In this document: piece by piece, positions 9,660-17,974 of the stretch
Layout: every line of letters begins with the position of its first letter
How positions within the stretch are numbered: the stretch's first letter is position 1
Program-made: the position numbers and the translations under genes
Assembly (NCBI RefSeq): GCF_025165815.1
Contig: NZ_JAFFZE010000016.1
Coordinates: forward strand, 124,001-188,000
Source of the DNA: Actinophytocola gossypii
Lineage (GTDB): Bacteria; Actinomycetota; Actinomycetes; Mycobacteriales; Pseudonocardiaceae
Reading direction: 5' to 3'
DNA: 64,000 bases
Notes under the pieces: generated by a model
Told to the model about the DNA's origin: nothing
The model's database searches: none
Seen by the model: only the letters and a program-made list of their open reading frames with translations

Positions 9660-10868
9660 GTGACCCGCCTCGACCCGGCCCCGCCGACCGCGTCCGTCGG
9701 CGCCGAGCACCGCCCGCCGAAGCTGGTCGGCGCGGTGTGGGCGCTGCTGGTGGTCAACGTACTCGGCTCGCAGGGCGCGCAGACGTTCGTGCCGGTGCCG
9801 CAGCCGGTGTACCAGCTGGTCACGATGGGCTCGCTGGTCGCCGCGTTCGTGCTGGCGCTCGCGCTCAACCCGCGCATCCGGTTGCGCCCCAACGCGTTCC
9901 TGCTGATGCTCAGCCTGCTGCTGGTGACCAGCCTGGTGGCCACCGTCCAGCTGGAGACCGGGGTCGGCGGCGGCCTGTTCCGCTGCTGGCGGCTGGCCAT
10001 GTTCCTCGCCACCCTGTGGCTGCTGACCTGCTGGTGGGACGGCACGGTCGCGTTCGCCAGGTACCACATCCGGTCCTACGCGGCGGTGCTGGTGACCGTC
10101 GTGCTCGGCCTCGCGGTCGCCCCCGGCCTGGCCATGCCGGAGACCTACGGCGGCCGGCTGACCGGCGCGATCTGGCCGCTCACCCCGCCGCAGGTCGGCC
10201 AGTACGCCGCGGTGGTCGCCGGGCTCACGCTGGTGCTGTGGCTGGCGCGGCGCACCGACCACCGCAGCACGCTGGCGATCGCGGTGCCGGCGCTCGTGCT
10301 GGTGTTCATGTCCTACACCCGCACCGCGACGCTCGGGCTGGCGGTGGCGCTGGTGGTGGCCGGGATCAGCCTGGCGCTGACCACCGCGCGGGCCCGCCGG
10401 TTCATCGCCGGGACCGCCGCCGCGGCCACGCTCGCCGCGGTGGCGTTCGCCCCGGCCATCGAGACGTGGTTCCGCCGGGGACAGACCGAGGAGAACTTCG
10501 CCAACCTGACCGGGCGGCAGAAGGTCTGGGACGCGCTGCTGGCCGCGCCGCGCTCGCCGAGCGAGCTGTGGTTCGGCGTCGGCCTGGGCAACAAGTCGTT
10601 CGACGGCCTGCCGATCGACAGCGGCTGGCTCGCGGTCTACCAGGAACAGGGTCTGATCGGCGTCGGCATCGTCGCGGTGTTCCTGGCGACGCTGCTCGCG
10701 GTGGCGTTCCTGCGGCCGCCGTCGCCGGCGCGGGCGTGCGCGGTGTTCCTGATCGTGTACTGCCTCATCGCCTCCTACACCGAGGTCGGCCTCGGCGACG
10801 CCTCGCCGTACCTGCTGCACCTCGCCGCCGCCGCGTCCTTGCTCGTTCCACGACAGGAGACAACATGA
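9660..10868 (+). CDS. O-antigen ligase/Wzy-type polymerase membrane protein
   Basis: 402 residues with about ten hydrophobic helices. It has the Wzy_C/O-antigen ligase landmarks: a helix pair with SYTRTATLGLAVAL, then a longer loop containing FRRGQTEENFANLTGRQKVW. This is followed by GVGLGNKSF and DSGWLAVYQEQGLIGVGI. The family joins lipid-linked repeat units to each other (polymerase) or to an acceptor (ligase). With the Wzz-like protein and the flippase at 26.3-27.6 kb it completes a Wzx/Wzy-type system. GTG 9660 lies one base after the preceding stop, and the stop overlaps the next ATG (ATGA). Confidence 0.85.
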   Translation: MTRLDPAPPTASVGAEHRPPKLVGAVWALLVVNVLGSQGAQTFVPVPQPVYQLVTMGSLVAAFVLALALNPRIRLRPNAFLLMLSLLLVTSLVATVQLETGVGGGLFRCWRLAMFLATLWLLTCWWDGTVAFARYHIRSYAAVLVTVVLGLAVAPGLAMPETYGGRLTGAIWPLTPPQVGQYAAVVAGLTLVLWLARRTDHRSTLAIAVPALVLVFMSYTRTATLGLAVALVVAGISLALTTARARRFIAGTAAAATLAAVAFAPAIETWFRRGQTEENFANLTGRQKVWDALLAAPRSPSELWFGVGLGNKSFDGLPIDSGWLAVYQEQGLIGVGIVAVFLATLLAVAFLRPPSPARACAVFLIVYCLIASYTEVGLGDASPYLLHLAAAASLLVPRQETT

Positions 10869-11536
10869 CCAAACTCGCTCGGTGGGTGCACCACAAGCTG
10901 GGCGACCCGGACCAGCGGAACTCGTTCTCCAGCCGGCGGCGTTCGGTGCGGTTCGCCGAGCTGATGCGGCGGTTCCCGAACCTGGACGCGATGCGGGTGC
11001 TCGACCTCGGCGGCACCCCGGAGTTCTGGCGCGCGACGCCGGTCCAGCCGAAGTACGTGACGACGGTCAACCTCGACCCCAAGTACGACCCCGAGGAGCC
11101 GTGGCTGGACCACGTGGTCGCCGACGCCTGCGAGCTGTCCACACTGGACAAGTGCCCCGGCGACTACGACCTGGTGGTGTCCAACAGCCTGATCGAGCAC
11201 GTCGGCGGCTACCAGCGCCGCCGGGACTTCGCCGAGGTCGTCACCTCGGCCGCGCCGGCGCACTGGGTGCAGACGCCCAACCGGTACTTCCCGGTCGAGC
11301 CGCACTACGTCGCGCCCGGGTTCCAGTTCCTGCCGGTGCGGACCCGCGCCCGGCTGGTGAGCCGGTGGCCGCTCGCGCACGAGCGGGTCTACACGGTGCC
11401 GGACGCGCTGGCCCAGGTACTCACCATCGACCTGGTCAGCACGGCCGAGCTGCGGCACCTGTTCCCCGGCTCGGACATCTGGCACGAGCGGCTGGCCGGG
11501 CTGTCGAAGTCGATCGTCGCGGTGCGGGCGGGCTGA
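10865..11536 (+). CDS. SAM-dependent methyltransferase (class I-like)
   Basis: 223 residues. The SAM-binding motif I appears as RVLDLGGTPEFW and an acidic motif II as NLDPKYDPEEPW. The stretch YDLVVSNSLIEHVGG is the usual post-motif segment of Methyltransf_11-like enzymes. It has no transmembrane segment. ATG 10865 overlaps the ligase stop (ATGA). In this operon the likely acceptor is a sugar or lipid-linked oligosaccharide, but that is inference from position. The short length and the position just before a glycosyltransferase match capping or decorating methyltransferases of glycan loci. Confidence 0.8.
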   Translation: MTKLARWVHHKLGDPDQRNSFSSRRRSVRFAELMRRFPNLDAMRVLDLGGTPEFWRATPVQPKYVTTVNLDPKYDPEEPWLDHVVADACELSTLDKCPGDYDLVVSNSLIEHVGGYQRRRDFAEVVTSAAPAHWVQTPNRYFPVEPHYVAPGFQFLPVRTRARLVSRWPLAHERVYTVPDALAQVLTIDLVSTAELRHLFPGSDIWHERLAGLSKSIVAVRAG

Positions 11537-11539
11537 GCC

Positions 11540-12733
11540 GTGCGGGTGCTCGTCGTGCACAACCGGTACCGCTCGGGGCAGCCGAGCGGGGAGAACGCGG
11601 TGGTCGACCAGGAACGCGCGCTGCTGACCGCCGCCGGCCACGAGGTGCTCCGGTTCGAGCGGCACAGCGACGACATCGCCGGGATGTCCCTGCCGGGCAA
11701 GGTGTCGGTGCCGCTGCGGGTGCCGTGGAACCCGTCGGTGCGCCGCGAGCTGGCCGCGCGGCTGCTGGCGGAGCGCCCGGACGTGGTGCACGTGCACAAC
11801 ACGTTCCCGCTGCTGTCACCGTCGGTGTTGGCGGCGTGCGCCGACGCCGGCGTGCCCGCGGTGGCGACGCTGCACAACTACACGCCGGTGTGCGTGCCGG
11901 GGACGCTGTTCCGCAACGGGCGGGTGTGCGTCGACTGTGTCGGCGGCCCGCCGCTGCCGGCCGTGCGGCACGGCTGCTACCGGGGTTCGGCGGCGGCGAC
12001 GGTGCCCGGGGCGGCGAGTCAGGTGCTGAACCGGAGCCGGTGGCGGACCGGGGTGGCGCGGCTGTTCTGCATCTCGGGCGCGCAGCGGGAGCTGCTGGTG
12101 CGGGCGGGGATGCCGGCGGACCGGTTGGTGGTCAAGCACAACTTCGTGCCGGATCCCGGGGTGCGGCGCACGGGGGCCGGCGAGCACGTGCTGTTCCTCG
12201 GGCGGCTGGCCGAGGAGAAGGGCGTGCGGCTGCTGATGTCGGCGTGGGACCGGCTCGCGGGGTCGCTCGGGGTGCCGCTGGTGCTGGCCGGCACGGGTCC
12301 GCTCGAGACCGAGGTGGCGGCGTGGGCGGCGGGCCGGGGCGACGTGCGGTACGCGGGGCTGCTGGACCGGGCCGGGTGCCGGGAGCTGACCGCGCGGGCG
12401 GCGGTGGTGGCGGCGCCGTCGACCTGGCTGGAGACGTTCGGGCTGGTGGTGGTTGAGGCGATGGCCGCCGGGGTGCCGGCGGTCGCGCCCGCGCACGGCG
12501 CGTTCCCCGAGCTGGTCGACGACGGGGAGACGGGCCTGCTGCACCGCCCGGGCGACGCGGAGTCGCTGGCGGCGGCGCTGCGGGCCGTGCTGGTGCCCGG
12601 CCGGAACGCGGCGATGGGGGCCGCGGCGCGGCGGCGGTACGAGCGCGGCTTCACCCCCGAGGTGGGGCTGGCGAACCTGCTGGCCGGGTACCGGTCCGTC
12701 ACGGAGGATCGCGGTGCGCAGGCTGTGCGGTGA
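11540..12733 (+). CDS. Glycosyltransferase family 4
   Basis: 397 residues of the GT-B fold. The N-terminal domain begins VRVLVVHNRYRSGQPSGEN and holds a cysteine-bearing loop with CVDCVGG then HGCYRGS, a signature of one GT4 subgroup. The C-terminal domain has FLGRLAEEKGVRLL and the catalytic E-x7-E as ETFGLVVVE (about 297-305), then AVAPAHGAFPELV. The enzyme should transfer a nucleotide-activated sugar to a lipid-linked acceptor at the inner membrane face. GTG 11540 follows the methyltransferase stop closely. The 3' end overlaps the next gene by 20 bases. Confidence 0.88.
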   Translation: MRVLVVHNRYRSGQPSGENAVVDQERALLTAAGHEVLRFERHSDDIAGMSLPGKVSVPLRVPWNPSVRRELAARLLAERPDVVHVHNTFPLLSPSVLAACADAGVPAVATLHNYTPVCVPGTLFRNGRVCVDCVGGPPLPAVRHGCYRGSAAATVPGAASQVLNRSRWRTGVARLFCISGAQRELLVRAGMPADRLVVKHNFVPDPGVRRTGAGEHVLFLGRLAEEKGVRLLMSAWDRLAGSLGVPLVLAGTGPLETEVAAWAAGRGDVRYAGLLDRAGCRELTARAAVVAAPSTWLETFGLVVVEAMAAGVPAVAPAHGAFPELVDDGETGLLHRPGDAESLAAALRAVLVPGRNAAMGAAARRRYERGFTPEVGLANLLAGYRSVTEDRGAQAVR

Positions 12734-13820
12734 GGCGAGCTACCCGGCGCCGCTGCTGGCGGTGGCGGCGTACGGGCTCGCCGGAACGCGCCCGATGCCG
12801 AAGGAGCCGCTGGACGACGAGGTGTGGAACGCGCTGCTGACCGGGGCGCGGAAGCACCGGGTGCTCGGGCACCTGCGGGCGGCGGTGTCGTCGGGCGCGC
12901 TGCCGGCCACGGACGGGCAGGTGGCGCGGGTACGGGCGGTGCACCGGGCGCTGCTGGTGCGGATGCTGTCGCTGGAGAGCCAGCTGGTGCGGGTGGTGGA
13001 CCTGCTGGCACGGGCCGGCCTGGACACGCGGGTGCTGAAGGGCAGCGCGTACGCGCACCTGGACTACCCGGACCCGGCGCTGCGCTCGTTCATCGACCTG
13101 GACCTGCTGTTCCGGCCGTCCGAGGTGGAGGGCGCGGTGGCGGTGCTCACCTCGGCCGGGTTCACCAGGACGTTGGCCGAACCGCGCCCCGGCTTCGACC
13201 GGCGGTTCGACAAGGGCACGACGTTGCGCGCGGCGGACTTCGAGCTGGACCTGCACCGGACGTTCGTGCTCGGCCCGTGGGGGTTCCGGGTGGACCTCGA
13301 CGCGCTGTGGGCCGACTCGGCGACGTTCGAGCTGGCCGGGCGCCCGGTGACCGCGTTGTCCGCCCCGGACCGGTTCCTGCACGCCTGCTACCACGCCGCC
13401 CTCGGCGACTGGCCGCTGCGGCTCGGCTCCCTGCGGGACGTGGCCCAGCTGCACCCGCGCGACGAGGCCGCCGTACTGGCCCGGGCGCGGTCGTGGGGCG
13501 TCGAGGCGGTGGTCGCCGCGGCGGTGGCCGACTCGACGCGCCTGCTCGGGCTGCCGGTGACCGGGGAGCTGCGCACCTGGGCCCGCGACCACGTGCCGAC
13601 CCGCCGCGAGGAGTCGTGGCTGGCACTGCACACGCACGAGCACAAGACGTTCGCCGCGCAGGCGGTGGCGACCCTGCCGGTGCTCCCCGGCCTGCGTGAC
13701 AAGGCCGCCTACCTGCGGGCCCTGCTGTTCCCGGACAGCGGGTACACGGCCGGGCGGCACGCGTCGCCGCTGTCCCGGTTCCGGCACGGTCTCCGCGACG
13801 CCCGCCGCGGTCACGGCTGA
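12714..13820 (+). CDS. Nucleotidyltransferase-fold protein (NTP_transf_5/PF14907-like)
   Basis: 368 residues from GTG 12714, chosen because GGAGG lies 8 bases upstream (12702-12706); it overlaps the GT4 gene by 20 bases. The central part has LKGSAYAHLDYPDP, then FIDLDLLF (D-x-D about 128-130), then ELDLHRTF, matching the metal-binding layout of nucleotidyltransferase-fold proteins. A helical C-terminus follows (FLHACYHAALGDWPLRL). Proteins of this family occur in RiPP and lasso-peptide clusters, for example beside the kinase in the pseudomycoidin cluster. Here it lies 3 kb from a lasso cluster with an apparent insertion between. It may be a lasso tailoring enzyme or may serve the glycan operon. 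It converges with the next gene, and the two ends overlap by 10 bases. Confidence 0.7.
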   Translation: MRRLCGEASYPAPLLAVAAYGLAGTRPMPKEPLDDEVWNALLTGARKHRVLGHLRAAVSSGALPATDGQVARVRAVHRALLVRMLSLESQLVRVVDLLARAGLDTRVLKGSAYAHLDYPDPALRSFIDLDLLFRPSEVEGAVAVLTSAGFTRTLAEPRPGFDRRFDKGTTLRAADFELDLHRTFVLGPWGFRVDLDALWADSATFELAGRPVTALSAPDRFLHACYHAALGDWPLRLGSLRDVAQLHPRDEAAVLARARSWGVEAVVAAAVADSTRLLGLPVTGELRTWARDHVPTRREESWLALHTHEHKTFAAQAVATLPVLPGLRDKAAYLRALLFPDSGYTAGRHASPLSRFRHGLRDARRGHG

Positions 13821-14599
13821 CGCGCGGCCCACACGGTGCGTTCGGTGCGGACGCCGAGGTCGTCGCGGTTCGGGAGACCGTCGAGCAGGCGGTCCAGCGC
13901 GGCGAGGTCCTCGGCCGGGAGCAGGTCGGCGACGGCGCCGCGGATGCGCCGGAAGCTGGTGAGCGCGTAGCGGCCGACCGCGTCGGAGCGGTCGAGGTCG
14001 ACGGTGACCGTGCGTTCCCCGTCGAGGGTGAACCCGGCCGCGACCAGCTTGACGCCCCAGTCGGCGCCGCGGTGGGGCATGTGCTCGGTGTGGTGGTGCT
14101 CGACCGCGGCGTGGCAGCGTTCCTCCAGGGCGCTCTCCGGGGTGCCCGCCGGCAGGAACCGGGGGAAGCCGGCGAGCTCGACGACGGCGAACAACCCACC
14201 GGGGGCGAGCAGGTCGCGGACGCGGCGCAGCGCGTGGTCGGGGTCGGCCAGGTGGTGCAGGGACGCCGACGCCCAGACCAGGTCGGGGGTGCCGAGGTCC
14301 GGCCAGGTGCCGTCGAGGTCGGCCTGGACGGTCCGCACCCGGTCGGCCACCCCCAGCTCGCCGGCCTTCTCGGCCAGGCGGCGCAGGTGCTCGGCGGACG
14401 AGTCGACGGCCGTGACGTGGGCGTCGGGGAAGCGGGTGAGCAGGGCGAAGGTGCCGGTGCCGGTCCCGGCACCGAAGTCGACGATGTGGCGCGGGCGCGC
14501 GTCGACGGGCAGCCACGCGGTGATGGCCGCGATGTGCTCGGCGAGCACCTCCGCGTCGAGGTCGAGGATGTCCGTCTGGTCGTGCGTGGTGTCGGTCAT
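13811..14599 (-). CDS. Class I SAM-dependent methyltransferase
   Basis: 262 residues from ATG at 14599. Motif I is VDFGAGTGTGTF (residues 40-51), motif II VTAVDSS, and the ASASLHHLADPD segment is typical of Methyltransf_11/25 small-molecule methyltransferases. It is soluble. Longer in-frame extensions upstream run through the intergenic region and are not supported. It lies on the minus strand behind the XRE-cupin regulator with a 94-base gap. It may belong to the same regulator-exporter block and modify or detoxify a small molecule. Its end overlaps the NTP_transf_5 gene by 10 bases in convergent orientation. The substrate is unknown. Confidence 0.8.
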   Translation of the reverse strand: MTDTTHDQTDILDLDAEVLAEHIAAITAWLPVDARPRHIVDFGAGTGTGTFALLTRFPDAHVTAVDSSAEHLRRLAEKAGELGVADRVRTVQADLDGTWPDLGTPDLVWASASLHHLADPDHALRRVRDLLAPGGLFAVVELAGFPRFLPAGTPESALEERCHAAVEHHHTEHMPHRGADWGVKLVAAGFTLDGERTVTVDLDRSDAVGRYALTSFRRIRGAVADLLPAEDLAALDRLLDGLPNRDDLGVRTERTVWAARQP

Positions 14600-14693
14600 G
14601 GCCTCACGGTAGGTCGACCGTGCGCCTCGTGCACGAACCCTTGCCTGTTTGGCAAGGAGGTCACGTGCTGGGCTGCCGAACACGCAAAACCGG

Positions 14694-15251
14694 TCACTCC
14701 TTGTGCCCCCGGCGGGCGTCCCGGTCGAAGATGCCGAGCACGTCGCACGGTCCTCCTTCGACGCCGATCGCGTGCGGGAGCATGGTGGGGAACTCGGCGG
14801 CCTGGTTGGTCTCGATGCGGAGCCGGCGGTTGCCCAGCAGCAGGACGGCGGTACCGGAGAGCACGACCATCCACTCGCGACCCGGGTGAGCACGCATGCG
14901 CGCCGGGTTGTCCGGCGGCGGTTCCGTCATCCGCTGGCGAATGACGATCATGCCGGGCTCGGCCTTGATGGGCCACTGCATGCGCCCGTGCGCGTTGTCG
15001 ATCAGCGGGCTGACGATCACGTCGTCGGTGTCCGTCTCGACGAGCTGGTCGAGCGAGGTGTCCAGGGCCCTGGCGAGGGTGACGAGCTGGTCCAGCGCGA
15101 GACGGCGCTGACCGTTCTCGATCCGGCTCAGCGACGACGGACTGAGCCGCGCGCGCGTCGCCAGTTCCTCCAGCGACCACCCCTGCGCCACCCGGAGAGC
15201 GCGGACGCGTTTGCGCACCAGGCTGTCCAGCTCGTCATCTTCTTGCTTCAT
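14694..15251 (-). CDS. XRE-family transcriptional regulator with C-terminal cupin domain
   Basis: 185 residues. ATG at 15251 gives MKQEDDEL, then a helix-turn-helix (VRALRVAQGWSLEELATRA and LSPSSLSRIENGQRRL). From about residue 105 to 175 a cupin fold follows (HPGREWMVVLSGTAVLLLG, then PTMLPHAIG). Such HTH_3-cupin regulators usually repress a divergent gene and respond to a small ligand. Here the divergent gene is a DHA2-type exporter 72 bases away, and a perfect inverted repeat lies between them and touches this start codon. Autoregulation is therefore likely. The longer frame upstream would include the repeat and is rejected. Confidence 0.85.
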   Translation of the reverse strand: MKQEDDELDSLVRKRVRALRVAQGWSLEELATRARLSPSSLSRIENGQRRLALDQLVTLARALDTSLDQLVETDTDDVIVSPLIDNAHGRMQWPIKAEPGMIVIRQRMTEPPPDNPARMRAHPGREWMVVLSGTAVLLLGNRRLRIETNQAAEFPTMLPHAIGVEGGPCDVLGIFDRDARRGHKE

Positions 15252-15288
15252 AGGCACGAGTGTATGCCCGAGCCGCAAGACGTGCCTA
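15251..15288. promoter_or_regulatory. Perfect 8-bp inverted repeat in the XRE-cupin / MFS divergent promoter (candidate operator)
   Basis: TAGGCACG at 15251-15258 is repeated as its exact reverse complement CGTGCCTA at 15281-15288, with a 22-base spacer. The left arm includes the first base of the regulator's start codon. The right arm lies about 35 bases before the exporter ATG. The spacing puts the arm centres about 30 bp (three helical turns) apart. Binding by the XRE-cupin protein is an inference from position. Confidence 0.5.
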
Positions 15289-15323
15289 GCGTCGTGCCGC
15301 ACGGTCCTACTCGAGAGGAAGAC

Positions 15324-16859
15324 ATGAGCACGATCTCGGACGCGCGTCAACGCCGCTCGACCCTGGTGGCGGTCTGTATCGCCCTGATGGCGGTCATCGC
15401 CTCGGTGACCGGACTGAACGTCGCCCAGCCGGATCTCGCCCTGGCCTTCGGCGCCGGGCAGAGCACGATCCTGTGGATCATCAACAGCTACACCCTCACC
15501 CTCGCCGCGCTGCTGCTGCCGCTCGGCGCGCTCGGCGACCGGCTGGGCCGCAAGCCCGTGCTCCTCGCCGGCCTGGCCGCGTTCGGGGCCGCGAACGTCG
15601 TCGCGAGCCTGGCCCCGTCGGCGGAGGTCCTGCTGGCGGCGCGGGTGCTCAGCGGCGTCGGCGCGGCGATGATCATGCCCGTCACGCTCGCCGTCATCAC
15701 CTCGACCTTCCCCGATGAGGAACGCGGCCGGGCGATCGGCGTGTGGACCGGGGTGGCCGGGGGCGGCGGCATCCTGGGCATGTTCCTCTCGGCCGTGCTA
15801 GTGGACGTGGCGAGCTGGCGCTACCTGTTCGTGCTGCCGGTGGCCCTCGTCGTCGTCGCGTTCGCCATGGCGCGGCGTTCCGTTCCCGACTCGCGCGAGC
15901 GGGCGGGGCGCTCCTTCGACACCGTCGGCTCGCTGACGTCGCTGGTCGCCGTGGTCGGGCTGATCTTCTTCCTCCAGGATGGCCCCGAGCGGGGCTGGAG
16001 CGCGCCGGCGACCCTGGCCGGGCTGCTCGTCGGCGGCCTGGGCACCGTCGGCTTCGTGGTCTGGGAGCTGCGTCACCGGTCCCCGCTGCTGGACGTTCGG
16101 CTCTTCCGCGAGCGCGGCCTGGCGAGCGGGTCCGTGGTGCTCCTGGCGGTCTTCGGCGTCCAGGCGGGGATCTCGGTGGTCCTCTACCCGTTCTTCCAGA
16201 CGGTCTTCGGCTGGTCGGGGCTACTGTCCACGGTGGCGCTGATGCCGATGGCCCTGCTGATGATGGTGACCTCCGGACTCGCCCCTCGGCTGGCCGAGCG
16301 CGTCGGAGCGCGCGCGACCATGGCGGCCGGCGTCGCGCTCGCCGGAGCCGGCCTCGGTCTGATGGCCACCCTCGTCTCCGTCGACGGGGGCTACCTCGCG
16401 ATCCTGCCCGGCGTGCTCGCCATGGGCGTCGGCATGGGCCTGTCCATGCCGCCCGCCACCGAGGCGATCACCGGCGCGCTGCCCCGGGAACGGCAGGGCG
16501 TCGCCTCCGCGCTCAACGACGTCACCCGCGAGTTCGGCACCGCGCTCGGCGTCGCGCTGCTGGGTGCGCTGCTGTCCGCCGGCTACCGGGGCGCCATCGG
16601 CCCTCGGCTCGACGGCTATCCGGACGAGATCGCCGGCCCCGCCCGCGAGGGCATCGCCAACGCCATCAGGGTCGCCGACGGGCCGGAACTGGTCCTGGCC
16701 GCGCAGCAGTCCTTCGTCGACGGGTGGCGGACGGCGATGTGGACCGGGGTCGCCCTGATGGCGGCCCTCCTCGCCTACGTCCTGAGCCGCGGCCCCAGGC
16801 CGCCGGCTCAGCCACGCCTGCTGGAGCAGGGACATCGAGGGGGCGTGCGGGGTGGGTGA
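15324..16859 (+). CDS. DHA2-family MFS drug exporter (14-helix EmrB/QacA type) with altered C-terminus
   Basis: 511 residues; ATG 15324 is preceded by GAGAGGAAG. MFS motif A appears as GDRLGRKPVLLAG, and motif C-like glycines lie in TGVAGGGGILG. About 14 hydrophobic helices place it in the drug:H+ antiporter-2 group. It is divergent from the XRE-cupin regulator, which probably controls it. The last roughly 20 codons, after YVLSRGP, read the antisense strand of the lasso cyclase gene (PPAQPRLLEQGHRGG), and the stop lies inside that gene. The native C-terminus therefore seems to have been replaced at a recombination joint near 16800. This should not affect the transmembrane core. Confidence 0.85.
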   Translation: MSTISDARQRRSTLVAVCIALMAVIASVTGLNVAQPDLALAFGAGQSTILWIINSYTLTLAALLLPLGALGDRLGRKPVLLAGLAAFGAANVVASLAPSAEVLLAARVLSGVGAAMIMPVTLAVITSTFPDEERGRAIGVWTGVAGGGGILGMFLSAVLVDVASWRYLFVLPVALVVVAFAMARRSVPDSRERAGRSFDTVGSLTSLVAVVGLIFFLQDGPERGWSAPATLAGLLVGGLGTVGFVVWELRHRSPLLDVRLFRERGLASGSVVLLAVFGVQAGISVVLYPFFQTVFGWSGLLSTVALMPMALLMMVTSGLAPRLAERVGARATMAAGVALAGAGLGLMATLVSVDGGYLAILPGVLAMGVGMGLSMPPATEAITGALPRERQGVASALNDVTREFGTALGVALLGALLSAGYRGAIGPRLDGYPDEIAGPAREGIANAIRVADGPELVLAAQQSFVDGWRTAMWTGVALMAALLAYVLSRGPRPPAQPRLLEQGHRGGVRGG

Positions 16860-17918
16860 GAGCCAGTTGGCGCGGAGGGCGTCGGGGTCGACGAGGTCGG
16901 GGTCGACGCCGGTGCCGTCCCAGGTGCGGGCGAACTCGCGGGTGTGGCCGCGGAAGACGGCGTTCGCGAACCGGGCCTTGGTGCGGCGCTCCAGCACCTC
17001 GCGGGGCAGCAGGTCGCCGAACAGGGCGCGCATGGCGGAGGTGCGGCCGGTCCAGCCCCAGCGGCCGGCGGCGTGCGCGACGGACGCGACGACGGCCGGC
17101 TCGGCGAACGCCTGGACGTACTCGGCGTCCAGTTCGGACGCCAGGGCCCGCATGGTCGCGTAGCCGATCGTGGCGCAGCGGCGGGTGGCGAACTGCCAGG
17201 TGTTCCGGCCGGCGTGCAGCGCGTACGCGGCCAGGTCGTCGGCGTCGCGGCGGGCCAGGAGTTCCTCGACCTCGGGGCGTAGCCACGGGCGGCGGTAGCG
17301 GGTGCGCAACGCGCCGCGGCGGCGGAACGCGGCCGGGGCGAGCGCGCGGAGGGCGTCGCGGTGGACGGCCGCCGGCACGCGGGTGCGGGCGGCGAGGAGC
17401 TTGGTCAGCGGCGTGATCCGCTTGAGCCCGAACGCCTCGTCGCCGCCCTCGCCGGTGAGCAGGGCGCCGCCGCGGGCCTGGGTCAGCATCCGGTACGTGG
17501 GTGTGAAGTTCGGCGGCCAGACCAGGCCGTGGCGGCGCAGCACACCGGTGCCGACCGGGCCGAGGGGGTCGTGTTCGTCGTGCACGGTCAGCACGATCCG
17601 GTCGGTGACGCCGAGGTGGGACAGCACCCTCCGCTGCCACGCGGACTCGTCGGTGTCGGCGGCGTCCGGATAGGACAGGGTGACCGGGATCGGCGGCGGC
17701 AGGGACTCGCGGCGGGCCAGGGCCACGGCGGCGGCCAGCAGTACCGAGGAGTCGCGGCCGCCGGAGAAGGCCACCAGGCACGGGGTCCTCGCCAGGTGTG
17801 GCAACAGGACGCTGTCGAGCACCTGGCGGGGTGCCGGGTGCTGGCCCGACGGCGGGGGGACCGGGTCGTAGCCGTTGACCCAGCCGCCGGCCACCTCCAG
17901 GGGGTCCATTGTGTACAC
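16221..17918 (-). CDS. Lasso peptide cyclase (asparagine-synthetase-like macrolactam synthetase), read-through C-terminus
   Basis: Lies 56 bases downstream of the lasso precursor. GTG 17918 has GGAG nine bases upstream; ATG 17909 is the alternative. The PP-loop LVAFSGGRDSSVLL (about residue 51) and LTGEGGDEAFG are the AMP-forming asparagine-synthetase motifs that lasso cyclases use to activate the ring Asp/Glu. The family-like sequence ends near SMSLLQQAWLSRR (about residue 369, nucleotide 16810). The frame then runs on for about 196 codons through the antisense of the exporter, to a stop at 16221. The N-terminal glutaminase-like domain (about 200 residues in most cyclases) is essentially absent. 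Whether this shortened, tailed protein is active is uncertain. Confidence 0.72.
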   Translation of the reverse strand: MYTMDPLEVAGGWVNGYDPVPPPSGQHPAPRQVLDSVLLPHLARTPCLVAFSGGRDSSVLLAAAVALARRESLPPPIPVTLSYPDAADTDESAWQRRVLSHLGVTDRIVLTVHDEHDPLGPVGTGVLRRHGLVWPPNFTPTYRMLTQARGGALLTGEGGDEAFGLKRITPLTKLLAARTRVPAAVHRDALRALAPAAFRRRGALRTRYRRPWLRPEVEELLARRDADDLAAYALHAGRNTWQFATRRCATIGYATMRALASELDAEYVQAFAEPAVVASVAHAAGRWGWTGRTSAMRALFGDLLPREVLERRTKARFANAVFRGHTREFARTWDGTGVDPDLVDPDALRANWLSPTPHAPSMSLLQQAWLSRRPGAAAQDVGEEGRHQGDPGPHRRPPPVDEGLLRGQDQFRPVGDPDGVGDALAGGAGDLVRIAVEPRADGAPVAGGQQRTQQRDAERGAELAGDVVERGGDALPFPGQRAGDRLGGGRHGQAHADAHGEHAGQDREVAPVDGDEGGHQTEAGSGERDAGRHGRARSDALGQPRGESGGHHHQQGHRHQRHRGQ

Positions 17919-17974
17919 GGAGACTCCTGCCGGGGCCACGGACCGCTCCAGGGTCGATCCGTGGCCCCTGACGA

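Noticed and set aside
5870-10069. 1399-codon open frame on the minus strand across the glycan genes
   Set aside because: It is the antisense shadow of four well-supported plus-strand genes in GC-rich DNA. Its product has Arg/Gly/Pro/Val-rich low-complexity sequence and no domains.
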